This document shows positions 37,974-49,690 of a stretch of 64,000 nt of DNA, piece after piece (the first letter of the stretch is position 1; every line of letters begins with the position of its first letter). The stretch is taken from NCBI RefSeq assembly GCF_022539315.1, contig NC_066313.1, positions 12,031,764 through 12,095,763 of the forward strand. Reading direction: 5' to 3'. This stretch comes from Serinus canaria (lineage: Eukaryota > Chordata > Aves > Passeriformes > Fringillidae). The position numbers and the translations under genes were made by a program. The notes beneath the pieces were generated by a model. It was given only the letters and a program-made list of their open reading frames with translations, ran no database searches and was not told the origin of the DNA.

Positions 37974-40900
37974 GCAGAATAGCACTTTCCCTCCTTGCAG
38001 GCAAGGATTAGTATATGTTTTCTTCATCCTACAGTGTCTCCCATCTCTCCTTAGTGCTTACCAGCTGCTCATTTGCCCAAGGACTTTTCTCACATATCAG
38101 GGCTCTTTTCACCATGAGTGTCCTGTATGTGTGATATGTGATTTCTGCCTAAAAGGGTCCTGAATCCCCAGGAATCTGCATAATTGTTTGGAAAGGGATT
38201 GCTGGCTGGCACCCTTGCCAGGCCAGTTCATTGCCTAAACACATCAAGATAAACTTCCTGCATTTGCCTATTAGTGGCATGTCTCTCTTTTAGAGTCAGA
38301 AAAAGCTCCATGTGCTATCTCAACTTGCAGAAACAGAACTAACATTCTGCCCAAAAGGGAATGAAATGATCTCCTGGGAGGAAGAGAAAGGGGGAGCAGA
38401 AACAGGCAGATAAGTCTCAGGAGCTTCTGGGAGATGGTGAGTCTAAAAAGCAGTACTGCAGCCAGGGTCAGGGGGTAAATTCTGTCATAAACAGTCTGAG
38501 GGGGAACTCATGGTGTCAGGGGCACCAGCTAGCATCCATCTGGGGCAGTGGAGGAAGACACCCAAAGGAAAAACCTGACATCAGCAGTGGAGAACTCTTT
38601 CATGGCTGCTGCTGAAAGTCCTCAGTCAGAGGAAATCCTCCAAGGGAGGGTTTTTAGCTCACACTTTACAAAGCAGTGATAAGCGTGTCTGAGAGTTCAT
38701 TGCTGTGCTACAGCCTAACCAAGCCAGAGCCTCTGCCTCTTGTGTTTCTTTCTGCTCAGCAGCACCAACAAATATTGCCTTATTAAAGGGTTTATTAAAA
38801 AGTAATATAAAAATCTACTCCTACTACCAGAAACTCTTTCAATTGATAAAGAAATAGGTACAAGGAGCTACAAGCTCTGATGTCTTTTCTGACAGAAAGG
38901 AACAAAAAAAAAAAAAAAGAACAAATACAATGGTGTGTTTCTTTATTGAATTTTCTAAAACAAGTATATGCTCCACCACCTGCTTTCCTAAACTTTTCAG
39001 GTCTTCTAAATGCATTTCTTCAAAGGCAAACCCTTTGAAAATCTTTAGAATCTTGGGAAATTGCAACAGTGTTTCTATATGGCAAGTTTTATAGTATGTA
39101 TAGGTCACATTAACACTTCCTAATTATTACAAGTAAGACTTTGTTACTGTAATTTTCTTCAAATACAGTATTATCTATAAACATGTATTCCCCCTACTGT
39201 AAGACAACATTCCCATAATTCTTACTATTTTTAATCCTCTGTTTTTTCTTGGTCACCTAAAGAATATAAGAGTAGTATATAAAGTGTAGTATAAAACCTC
39301 TTCAGAGAAAAAAAAACCAAAAACCAACAAACAAAAACCCAAACCAGCTATATTCTGAGCACTTTTATGACTATGTAATAATGTTGTAGGCTTATTATAT
39401 GATGTGACTTGCAAAAGGCTCTGCAAAATCATCCTAGCCCTGGCCAAACAGATTTAAACAGAGAGCTGAAATCTGCAAATGTCAACTTATTTCTGAATAA
39501 ATTACCCTAATTTTAAAAATAGAAATTAAAATTTTAAAATGTTAAAATCAAATTTCAAGCTACACAGCTGATGACACCATATCTGAAAGTGTTATACTAA
39601 GTTGCTCAAGACCAGAGAAAAATATCAGCCTGTATAATCTACTCTAGTTTATTGTTTTAATTAACAGGAACTCCACATCTCTTTAAACATATTTAAGAGA
39701 ATTTGAGAGAATGAGAATTCAGAATACATTAATTGTGTTGAAGCAGTTAGAAAAACCTATTTTTCTCATGAGCTGATACAGGGTGATGAATAAAAGAAGG
39801 TACTTCCAAGAAATATATTTTTAACTCTGTTACCAGTCTTCCAGAACTCAAAGTTTAAAACTGTGCAGATTGATAAACATACAGACAGGTTTCTTCCTTA
39901 GGTGGCTTGTCTTAGAACACCACAGAAATTTCTACAACATCTGAAGAAATTAACACAGTCCCTTCTTTTGTCTCCCTGGTTTTGCTGGTGAGGAATTGAG
40001 ATAATTTCCAATGTTTTCCACAGTGAATTTTTTAAAAGCAAAAATGACACACTTTTCATAAGTAAGCCCACCCTGTGCTAGCCTATGAAATAGCATGAAA
40101 GCTATTTGGAAATAGCATGAATAGCCCACCCCAGCCCTGACTTTGTGGGCTTTGATGGATTGAGAGGAAAGAATGAGGATGAGCTGAAGGATTGTGCATG
40201 ACTGAAGGAAACCACAACTTCTCCCTTCAGAAGGAGAGTGCCAAGGTGAGAGCCCAGCATGGGTTCTGCATCACTACCTAAACCCAGAGTCATAAGATTA
40301 AAAGACTGAACCAGACTAAACTCCCTGATTTGGTCCCAGGTGAACCTGAGCTGCAGTCTGGGCTCTCTGGGTGAACCAGAGAGAGCACCTTGGAATAAAG
40401 TTCCCAACCTTCAGTAGCTACTGAACATCAGCTCACAATGCAGAGCAGCCTCCTGGCATGGAAACAGGATCCTTTTGGGATGAAAACCAGGAGAGATGAA
40501 CTTCAGGAGCTTGCTAAGTGCTCTCATGCCACAGAGGTCTTCTGAAGTCAAAGCTGCAAAAACTCAGCACCTTGAGAAAACTGTTCCTAGAGGCCTGAGT
40601 ACTAACAAATAGATACATACTGTTTTGTCCAGAGCTTGATATTTACTGTTACAAATGGGAAAGTTCATAAAAATCAATGTTTACAAGAGACTGGGCTCTA
40701 TTTGGAACATGAAAATTCTTTGGTATCACAGAAATATATGACCTTCTATTCCTCTAATAAAAAAATGAATTTGAGAAATAGTTGTTCCTCTCTATGTTTT
40801 CCTCTTCTACAGGCAGAAACCATAAAATGTAATAAAGAACTATTATTGGTCTGTTGGTTCAAATCCTAGAAAACCTGGTTATCTGAAATATAACACTCTT

Positions 40901-41540
40901 AACATATGTGGAAAGATATAATTGAGAATGAAATGTAAAGCTTGGAGATCATGTTTTACAGCTGCTGTTTTAAACTGCTTCATTTACCCCTAAAACCATC
41001 ACAACTCAAGGCAACACAGAATTGACCTGCTATAAACTTTTTTCTTTTGTTGTCCCTATACTCTGGAGAAAGGAAGATGTTTTGCTTAAGTCAGATGAAG
41101 AACTGGACTAAATTATTTTAACTATGTTAGTGCTTGTAAAAAAGACACAAATTTCCCATTATTGTCTCTTTATTTCTACATAAAACCCAATTTATAAGTG
41201 AGGATTAAAGGAATTACATTTATTTAGCTTAAAGAGGTGACATCTAGGGAGAAACATGAAAACTCTACATAAATAGCTAAAGGGCATTAATAGGAGAGAA
41301 AGGAAGAGCAAGTCACACTGAATATTGGTCATAAAACAAGGAGTAATGGGCTGAGTTAGAAGGATAAATTTACCTTGGTTATTACAAGAACTCACTGAGA
41401 GAAAGGACAATTGGAACAAGACTTCTCTTGTGAAATAGTTATTGCACAGTCTTTGGAGACATTAGAGGCAGATTAAAAAGCTATCTGTTAAAACATTTTG
41501 AGTTTTCAGAGACTGAATTGGATGAACAAGAACATCCTTT
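37974..41540. other. unique noncoding DNA with GC-richer patches
   Basis: No recognised gene. The patches 38340-38720 and 40120-40440 have higher GC and few A/T runs but no identifiable exon or repeat. A-rich sequence lies at 39309-39345. Confidence 0.45.
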
Positions 41541-42572
41541 TGTAGACTGACCTTGTCTCGATGCCAGCTGCCAACCAAGTCACTCCATTACTCCCTCTAT
41601 TCAACAGGGCAGGGGGAGGAAAAAAATAAAAAACTCATAGACTCATCTATTACCAGTACAACAAAAATAGACTCATTTTGGGGAAATTAATTTAATTTAT
41701 TGTTAATTAATAGAATTGTAAAATGATGAAGGATAGGAACAAATCTACCACTAGGAGGAGGATAGGAACTGAAGGATAGGAACCCCTACCACTCTCTTTT
41801 TCCCAGGCTCAGCTTTGCCCTCCACGCTTCTAATTTCTCCTTCTGAGTGGCACAGGAAGACAGAGGTAGGTGTCAGTTCAAAAGTCTTTGTCTCTGCTGC
41901 TCCTTCCTTTTTGTACTCTTCCCCTGCTGCAGGGGAATGAGGTCCCAGCCACAGGGAAGGGTCCTTCCTGACCTTCTCCAGAACCTTTCCAAGAGGCTGC
42001 AGTTCTTCAAGAACTGCTTTGACATGAGTTCTCTCCACAGATACAGTCCTTCAGGAATGGTCTCCTAAAGCATGGATCCTCCAAGGATCTTTCCTACCAG
42101 AAATCCTGCTCTGCTCCATGAATGATTAAGATCCATGGCTGCAGTTGTCTTCAGAATGTGCTCCAGTGTGGAATCCTCCGTGGACTGCAGGGGCACAAGC
42201 TGATCTTCTCCATGACCTCCAAGAGAATCTCTGCTCCAGTGCCTGGAGCATTTCCTCCTCTTCCTCCTTCACTGATGTGAATGTCTGCAGAGTTGTTCCT
42301 CTCAGATATTTTCACTACCCTCTTTCAACTTCTGTTGTGCATTATTTGGGTTTCCTCCTGTTCTCAGGTATGTTATCAGAGAGACTTTACCAAAATCACA
42401 GGTTGGCTCAGCTGTGTCCAGCAGTGAGTCCCTCTTGGAGCCACTAAAACTGGATTTGTTGGATATGGGGGGCAGCTTCTGGTGTCTTCTTGCAGAATTC
42501 ACCCCTGCAGCCACTCTGAAGTGGTGGATTCAAAGACCAAAATCTTGCCATCTAAACCCAAAGCAATACACT
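41541..42572 (-). mobile_element. long ERV LTR (~1.03 kb), solo
   Basis: The plus strand begins TGTAGACTGACCTTGTCTCG ATGCCAGCTGCC, includes GGGGAAATTAATTTAATTTA (antisense of the polyadenylation region), and carries a run of diverged 'ctccag...catgg/ctgcag' units at 41930-42250. It then has CTGCAGAGTTGTTCCTCTCA and CCAAAATCACAGGTTGGCTC (antisense of a CCAAT-like promoter part), and ends near TAAACCCAAAGCAATACACT. Retroviral sense is therefore minus. The expected TATA position reads TACCTGAG on the minus strand, so the promoter looks dead. No internal retroviral coding sequence adjoins either side, which fits a solo LTR. Confidence 0.78.
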
Positions 42573-43796
42573 CTCAGTAAGGGGAGGAAAAAAAGTGCAT
42601 GCTTAAAAATATCCCAAACTACAGCAGCACCAACCCCCCCTTGCAGAAATCAAGCTGTTCTAATTAAGGGGAAGTAAAAATGCCACACAAAATGTAATAA
42701 ATGCTCTGACACTTAATTTAATTTGTAATCTGCTCTAGCTATGACTAAAACTGACTATTGACTGACTTCTAAGATACTTGCATCCAATTCTTCTGCACTA
42801 AGCAAATTTTCTACTAAAGATAAAAGAATACAGAAAATCCACAGGTTCTGAATTCTCCCTGCTTGTCCCTCATGTTTGTGGGAGATAAAAAGTTGAATAA
42901 GAAGCATTAAGACAGTTCTGTATTCAGTAGACAGATATATTTGCCCATATATTCTCTCAACACTTTTAGATTTTCTCTGGTGAATCAGCAAGAATAATTC
43001 CTGGGCTTTTCTGGTACTAGGGATAAATATGACTCTCCAAAAACTTGCAAGCTTGAACTGCTTCTCAACAAATAATACAGAAATAAGAGAAATTCTCTAG
43101 GAGCAAACACATAAATTAACAAAACTTCTAAGAGTAAACACATAATAAGAGCATCTACCATTTTCTTAATATGACAGTTTTGGTTTTTGAAAGGAAAATG
43201 AAGCTTTAGACAAGGAGGGAAGAAAGGATAGGATATCTGACATTAAAATATTATTGACACCCTCTCAGTCAAGTTGGTGCAGAATCCCTTGACTGATACA
43301 TTAAACACGTGTCTGGACATAAGATGTGAAGGTATCAGGTGCCAAAATTTAGAAAAGTCTGGTTTCTGTTTGGCTTTGTTGAGTTTACAGATGCTAAAGA
43401 TTCAACTTCATAGCTGCAATGGATTAGTAAATTTTATTCTGCAATTCCCAATCAGCCCCACTTGCTCAGGGAAGTACAGATCACCTTGAAAATCTGTAAT
43501 TGTCCTGTGTTCCCTGAGCCAGACTGACCGTGATGACACAGGTCCCTGAGACGAAAAATGGTCCATAAGAAAAGAACAAGACAAAATTCCAAAGTTTTTA
43601 ATTTCATCATTGGAGTGGGAGATGTGACAGATTCACATGTGCTTCAGCTACTTTGGCAGCTTTAGTGAAGTAACATGGGCTGGGAAAGGCCTCAGGACCC
43701 AGCTTTACAATTTTTTTTGAGTTAGGGTGATGCCACTTCACCCCAAGCTCTTGTATTTGTACATAACAACTTGTATCAGGTTTTACATGACAAGAA
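42573..43796. other. unique noncoding DNA between two LTRs
   Basis: No gag, pro, pol or env similarity is seen. The flanking LTRs point in opposite directions, so this is not a proviral interior. Confidence 0.5.
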
Positions 43797-44053
43797 AAAA
43801 GAAGGGTTGGGAAAGGTGTTTTAGCTTTTATAATTTCTCACCATTTAAATCTTGTTTTGTAGACAGTAGACAATAAACTAAAATAACTTTCCCAAAGTTT
43901 AGTCTAAACTTGCCCATTGTGACAATCAATGAGTGTCCCTGTCTTTCTCTCATCTCATGTGATTTTCCATCTTATTTTCTCCACTCATGCACTGGATGAG
44001 AGGGGTGTGAGTGGCTGGCTGGTCATCTGGGAAGTAGCCAAGGTAAATCACCT
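43797..44053 (+). mobile_element. ERV LTR 3' portion (R-U5)
   Basis: It starts in AAGAAGGGTTGGGAAAGGTGT, then TTTAGCTTTTATAATTTCTC, ACAATAAACTAAAATAACTTT (an AATAAA polyadenylation signal at about 43871-43876) and TGCCCATTGTGACAATCAAT, and ends near GAAGTAGCCAAGGTAAATCACC. It is the same family as 41541-42572 but in plus sense, and only the downstream quarter of that LTR is present. Confidence 0.7.
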
Positions 44054-45204
44054 TTAAACAAAAGTGTAATTAACTAATGACACAGTATAAAATAGGGCTA
44101 AAATAGACTCAGATGAATTAATTAACTTTTGCTGTTGCCACCAGTAGCCATAGCAAAATTTGAATCCACCATGCTTCATATTCAGGTTTTGAGGAGTTTT
44201 CATTCTCCTGTGCTTCCTTTCCATGCAGTGGGTTCGTTGTTCTGTTGATGCCCTCTCCACCTTGTCCTCAGATCACGGGGTGCATCTAAAGATGTTGCTC
44301 AGTTCACTCGACAAAAGCAAGATGATTACAAACAATTTTTTTCTTCAATTACTGTTTTACTTATTTACCAAAGCTCCAACTTCTCTAATTCAGTAAGATT
44401 AACACCCCACCATTAACAATGACTGCTGGGTTCTCCTCTAGGCAATAAATTACATAAAACTTGTGAACAGATCACATATTTTTTGTTACAATTGCTCTGC
44501 TATTTGGCATTTTGGTGTGAGGATCAGAAACATTATGGAATGTGTTGCTTCCCTGCTCTTTGTTCTGTTTTAAAAAACATTTGTAAGTAGATAAAAATAG
44601 CTGTGTAAATAAAAATATTGGATTAATTAAACAGAAAGTTTCTTTTTTAAAATTGATTTTTAAATTATTCATAGGCTGTGCAGATGTTCTTGTTCCAAAA
44701 CAGGCCTTAAAAAATATTCCTAATGATAAAAATAAGGAAAAAGAAGATAATTCTTGCCCTAACAGGGATATAACAGAGACTGACTAGACAAAGTGTTTCA
44801 AATAGTGCAGAGAGCTGTGGGCTGAAGTTAAGAGCAGACTCCATGCTGTCAGACTGGATGGGTGCAGAAGGAGCTTCCTGTGACCAGAGAGGACAACCAG
44901 TCAGGGACTGCTGCAATTCAAACTCTCTCCTTTGGATAAAACTAAGTTTGGAAAGTAAAGTTCTTACTCTTAGGGTGTGAAATAAGAGGTTTGCACGTCT
45001 TTTCCACAGGCAGTTTAGTGTACTTAAGGGGTTTGGTTTATTTTTCTATTAATCATGACTTTCCTGAGGGGAAAATCCTTCTGGTTGTCAGCAAGGAACA
45101 TTGATCCACCCTGAGGCTGTTTCAAAAGGAAATGGAAAAAAAAAAACCTTATATATTTTGAAATCATTTATACTCCTAAAATTTATAAAAATTAATTGAA
45201 AATT
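44054..45204. other. unique AT-rich noncoding DNA
   Basis: No gene or repeat is recognised. Confidence 0.5.
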
Positions 45205-46112
45205 TCAGCACAGCAGCATAAACAGTCCTGATAGTAATTTATGCTTTTGGAGCCTCCCTGGGACATTGTATGGCCTCATTCTTTTCACAAAACAGACAGT
45301 GGATTGCTTACACACACTCCTTTGCTCACAGCTTCCTTGTGTGTGCTGGTCCAGGAGATTGTCTGATGGGACATCATCAACAGAGATTGTCTGATGGGAA
45401 ATAATCAACAGAGGTGATTGTATCCAGGTCAAGGAAGACCAGGTGATTGTATCCTGCTTGGTGTCTGGGGAGGAAAAACCTAAGCAGTTTATTGAGTCTT
45501 TGAAGCCAGGGAAGGAGATGGTGAGTCCCTTTGCAGGAGTGAAAGCCATCCAAGCAGCCCTAGAGATTTCTGGCACAGGGGTGAGAGTGTTGGAAATGAG
45601 GGCATTTCTGCCAGGGCTCACATCTGGGCTGTGGGGGCCTGCTTGTGTTCTGCACTCTGTGCAGGAGTGGGGGGTCCTAGGCTGGAAACCCTGCAATGGG
45701 AACTGCATCCTCCCTGCTCTGCACACCTTGCTTGGCCATTACTTTTGAAATTCTTTGTCCCTGAATGGTGCAGCTCTGTTCCTGAGACTCTCTCAATTCC
45801 CCTGTGATGGGTAAAAGCTCCAGGTAATGTAGCATTTCTCCTGTACTTTGCTGGTAATGGCATTTTGTCAATCCTTTTTCTAAAACTGTCTAGAGTTCCA
45901 TATAAGCCTCTGCAGCCTTCAATAACCTCAGTGACATATGGCAGCACCCCACCATCCCATTCTTTACAAGCATTCTCAGAAGCCAAGTGTTTGCTTGCAC
46001 CCACCATCTGCTCTGTATGATTTTCTCTGGTGCTCCTTTTACTTTGGCTGATTTCATCAGTATTCTCTGATATAATCATCAATTTTGGCACAAAGTGTTT
46101 TAATTCTTTCAT
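45205..46112 (-). other. GC-richer block with two overlapping open frames, unclassified
   Basis: Two minus-strand frames of 164 codons (46112-45618) and 173 codons (45726-45205) overlap in different phases. No catalytic motif, zinc knuckle, membrane segment or familiar domain is visible in either. Composition differs from the AT-rich flanks, and a 28-bp unit (GAGATTGTCTGATGGG...) is tandemly duplicated at 45355-45410. Possible explanations are decayed retroelement sequence, a decayed processed copy, or chance in GC-richer DNA. I do not assign a function. Confidence 0.4.
45355..45410 (+). repeat. 28-bp tandem duplication
   Basis: The unit GAGATTGTCTGATGGGAC..TCAACA occurs twice back to back with two differences. 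Immediately after it GGTGATTGTATCC is also repeated. Together these look like slippage-type duplications. Confidence 0.85.
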
Positions 46113-47391
46113 TACATTTATTGGTTTGGGTTGGTTTGGTTTGGTTTTTTTCCCTATCTGCTCATTGTTATCAATCCCTTTGACCCTGCTTCACAGTTTA
46201 ATATCTGGAGTACATTATGAACTCTGATGGAAGGTCAAGGAAAAGTTTGTTTTCTTTTGTTTTGTCTCTTTTTAGTCAAGATATGTTTACAGGCTTTTAT
46301 TTGAAGCTGGATATAGGCTGAGAACTAATCTCAATTTCTGAAAACGAAATAAGTTTGTATATGTGGAGGCAAAAATATAGTCTATAGCAGGCTAATTTCT
46401 GGTGTGCACTTTTGTTATGGAAGTTATAGTTACATATCAGTGGGCATTTTGTACTAGAATTTTATTAAAAAAATCCAACTTTACATCATTTCATATAGTC
46501 TCCAGATCCATACCAGAACTCTGGAAAAAATTAAATGTATTCTATGGTATGGCTTACTGCAGACTGCTTGATAGGAGAGAAAGTCCAATTTTGAATGATA
46601 CATAAAGCCAAGGTAATTTTTCACACTTAATTTGTGAGTAAACTTTGAGTAGATACATGAATCACCTCAGCTGCTTGTTTGCAGATTTATAAGAATCATT
46701 CCTTGCTGTCTGCTTGAGATAAAGCCCTTATGGATTCTTTTAATATATTAGCTTGACCTTTAACCATATAATTTTCAAAGAATTTTTGCATAACTGTCCC
46801 ATCTGGGCTTATAAATTGGATGGTGTTTGCTTTGTTACCAGGCATCTGATAACTGACCAGTTCACAGCTTAACTTGTAATAGTGAAGCCTCTCAAGTTAA
46901 GAGGTCATGATTTCTTTTTCTTTTTTTTACTAATATTGATGATGCTTTGCCTTTGAAATATGAGACAGACTAAACTGTAACAGTATAACCTTTATATTCC
47001 CATTTTTTTCCATTGGCACTGTTGTTTTTATAAGTAATACACTTCATTTTCTGGATGTGCAATGAATTACTTTTCTAGATTTGCCTGGAGGCATTTTTTG
47101 GTGACAAAATTCACAAAATCAATGTGTTTGAAATAAATAGGTGCTATTGGTATACACTTCTTAAAAATATACTTTTTCACTTCAGGTTAAGGGGTGACAG
47201 GACCCTAAGCTGAGCCTGCCTGTTAAATGTGGATCAATTTACGTTTTTCCCTTAAAGACAACACCCTCCCAAACACTTTTAATCTGGAAATCTATCTAAG
47301 CAGAGGCCAAAGGAATGGATTTATTGAAATAAAATTGCTAATCAAAATGGATAAAGATAAAAGAATATTAAAAAAATCTTCACAACAGTCT
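46113..47391. other. unique AT-rich noncoding DNA
   Basis: Nothing is recognised except a short (GGTTT)n patch at 46124-46150. Confidence 0.5.
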
Positions 47392-47926
47392 TGTCCTGTT
47401 TTCAGCTGGGATAGTGGTGTTTTCTTCCTAGGGTCTGTAGCAGTGCAGTGGTTTGATTTAAGATTAGGATGATTTTTATAACACCTTAATGCTCTTGTTG
47501 CTGAGGAACAGTGTCTACCTCAAGTCAAAGACTTTTTTTTGTTTTATACCCTCCTGCCAGTGGGTGGGCAGGGGCTGCACAAGGAGCTGTGAGGGGACAC
47601 AGCTGGGACAGCAGATCCCAAATGGCCAAAGGGCTATTCCAGACACCATGGCAACATGGTGAATGACAAAAGGGCTGAAAGCTGGCTGGGGGTGGTCACT
47701 CCCTGCTCAGAGACAGGCTGGGCATGGGCCAGCAGGTGGTGATCAGCTCCATTGTGCATCAATGTATATTGATTTGTATATTGATTTGTATATTCTTTCA
47801 TCATTAATATTATTTTCCCTTTCTTAACTGCCTTCACTGCAACCCATGAGGTTGTGTTTTTCCTGTTCTCTGCTCCATCCCACTGGGGAGAGTGTGCAAA
47901 TGGCTGTGTGGTGTTTAAACATGACA
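47392..47926 (+). mobile_element. ERV 5' LTR
   Basis: It starts TGTCCTGTTTTCAGCTGGGA and ends GTGTTTAAACATGACA, with TG...CA termini as in retroviral LTRs, about 535 bp. U3 landmarks include GGTGTTTTCTTCCTAGGGTC, GTTGCTGAGGAACAGTGTCT, CCTGCCAGTGGGTGGGCAGG and AAATGGCCAAAGGGCTATTCC. No good TATA box survives. R-U5 (about 47671-47926) matches 49464-49690. A small 13-base tandem (TGTATATTGATT) lies at 47764-47795. The family is the one also found at 12485-12635 and 56490-57066. Confidence 0.85.
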
Positions 47927-47934
47927 GCCCTTTT

Positions 47935-47952
47935 TGGCACCCAGCATGCAGC
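47935..47952 (+). promoter_or_regulatory. ERV primer-binding site
   Basis: TGGCACCCAGCATGCAGC lies eight bases after the LTR end, where reverse transcription would be primed by a tRNA. It resembles Lys-type sites (which begin TGGCGCCC), with a G-to-A change and further drift. A Lys-type site would place the element nearer class II (ERVK-like) than ERVL, but the class remains open. Confidence 0.65.
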
Positions 47953-49463
47953 ACAAAGGGCAGAGCTAATGACAGATCTAACCAGACCATGTTAGAACAA
48001 ACTTGGTATAAGCATTTGTGATATTAGTTTCATAGTCTGTGGTCATGATGTTGATTTATTTGCTCTCAGAGTTGTGCTTGCTCTCAGAATCATGTTATGT
48101 AAGACCTTACTTTTTCTCACCCCCAGGGGCTAGATCAGGGTTATCATTTTGCTGTCCTGTGTGTGTAACACTGGCTTATGGGTGTGACAATCTGGTGTTT
48201 GTACTCAGCATTGATGCCATCCCTCTGCTTCAGGAACCAATTTGTAGGGGAGACAAGGAGAGACACCTTTTGCTGCTTTTTCTTCTTCCCCTTCTCCTTC
48301 AAGCTAGTTAAAATAAATTCTCTCTTGAGAATTTTGAATATCCTTGGGATGTTTGTATTGCAGTGTTTCCTGAACATGTATCAGGTCTTGCTTAAGGTTA
48401 AGAAATAACACCCAGAGATCTGCCCCAAGGCTGGATAATTCTAAGTGTCAGGGTGTGTGGTACAATATGAACAAGTATTTACAATACTGGGTACATCCAG
48501 TGGTTTGAAATATCACCCTTGAACAAATGCAGAATCTGGAAAAAACATCAATTTTTTAAAAATATGCTGTCACCCTCTCAATTCCACACAAATTTCTGCA
48601 AAATGCTGAGACTTGGTCCAGGCCTCCTGAGCCTGTAGTTTTACCTGTGTGACCACAAAGAGAAGATGAGGAAGCAGGGTGGAAAACCTAACTCAATCCT
48701 AGTCAACTGTATGTGGGTTGCAAACAAAAATAATCACAAAAGGGGCTCTCCCAGGAAAATTGCTGCTTCAGATGCCTGTGGACAGTTCTCTGTGGACAGT
48801 TTGCCAGGGCAGAAGAGCTGATTTTACTTCTGATTTTAATAAAGGGAATTCTTATTCTTCTTTATAGGAAGTGTGTAACAAGTGTTATGACCAGGACTAG
48901 AGGGGTCCTGCTTCAGCCAAGAGAGAAAGGGGGCAGCTGTGTTTGTGTGAATCCAATGGCACATCAGGCCCACAGGAGCACAAGGCTCTTGTAACTCTAA
49001 GGAGATCAAGATGTGCAGGGGCAGAACCCAACTGTATTTCTGGAATGACAGGAACAGAGGCTGGAGGTTAAATCAGCCTGAGCATAAATGAATGGCTACA
49101 ACATCCTATAGTGTGTGACCCAGAGACTGTGTATGCTTGGCAGAGACTACCTCAGGAGAGGGTGCTTCAAGGACCCAAAAGGAAAAATACCTGCAACTGA
49201 CTGTCCCAGGGGTGGAAACAGCCCTGTCACCTCCCATGGACTGATCCAGACTGCAGTGGAACAGGAGGAACATCAAGCACACCTGATTTACATCACTGTA
49301 TGGGGCAACACAGCAGAGGTTTTTGAGAAAGGGGAAGAAATAGTCCAAATTCTTCTGGAAGCTGATTTTACCACGGAACAGAAAAAAGCTGGGAGGAAGC
49401 AGAGCCATAGAATCCAAAGGGATATGCCCACACCAGATCATCATGCCAAGCAATAAATCTGGA
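47953..49463 (+). mobile_element. ERV internal region, ~1.5 kb, no pol
   Basis: The region lies between the primer-binding site and the partial second LTR. It is too short for gag-pro-pol-env, and no reverse transcriptase, integrase or protease motif is visible in any frame. Short open segments exist (48039-48311 and 49115-49456), broken by stops between. The element is either a non-autonomous family with a short interior or a copy that lost its centre. GC content and CpG loss are consistent with an old insertion. Confidence 0.7.
49115..49456 (+). CDS. 113-codon open frame at the 3' end of the ERV
   Basis: An uninterrupted frame with ATG at 49115, ending 8 bases before sequence shared with the 5' LTR begins. 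Composition is mixed, not simple: an acidic, hydrophobic middle (VFEKGEEIVQILLEADF) is followed by a basic tail (EQKKAGRKQSHRIQRD). No domain is recognised, and there is no signal peptide or membrane segment. It may be a remnant of a retroviral gene or a chance frame. Its position against the LTR is the main reason to list it. The protein is not claimed to be expressed. Confidence 0.35.
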   Translation: MTQRLCMLGRDYLRRGCFKDPKGKIPATDCPRGGNSPVTSHGLIQTAVEQEEHQAHLIYITVWGNTAEVFEKGEEIVQILLEADFTTEQKKAGRKQSHRIQRDMPTPDHHAKQ

Positions 49464-49690
49464 GGGGCTGGCAGGGGGTGGCAGCTCCCTGCATGGGGAA
49501 GGGCTGGGCATTGATCCCCCAGTGGGGAGCAATTGCATTGTGCACCACTTGGTCTGGATATTCCCTTGACATTGTTATTATTTCCCCTTCCTTTTCAGTC
49601 CTAGTTACCTTATTTTCCTGGTTCTCTCCCACTCACACTGTGGGAAGTGAGCCCTGGATCCTCAGCTGCCTGCAGGGTCAAACCACAAGA
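49464..49690 (+). mobile_element. ERV 3' LTR, partial (R-U5 only)
   Basis: GGGCTGGCAGGGGGTGGCAG onward parallels 47680 onward in the 5' LTR. Shared segments include AGCAATTGCATTGTGCACCA, TTGTTATTATTTCCCCTTCC, TTCTCTCCCACTCACACTGTG and the terminal GGGTCAAACCACAAGA. The U3 portion (about 280 bp in the 5' LTR) is missing between the internal open frame and this point. Divergence between the two copies is substantial, so the insertion is old. No clear target-site duplication was found around 47392/49690. Confidence 0.75.

Noticed and set aside
37971..38163. 63-codon frame after the T28/GCAG tract as an exon
   Set aside because: No donor site fits a conserved reading frame, and the peptide shows no recognisable similarity.
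41751..42677. Several 70-100-codon frames on both strands
   Set aside because: They lie inside the long LTR, which is noncoding.
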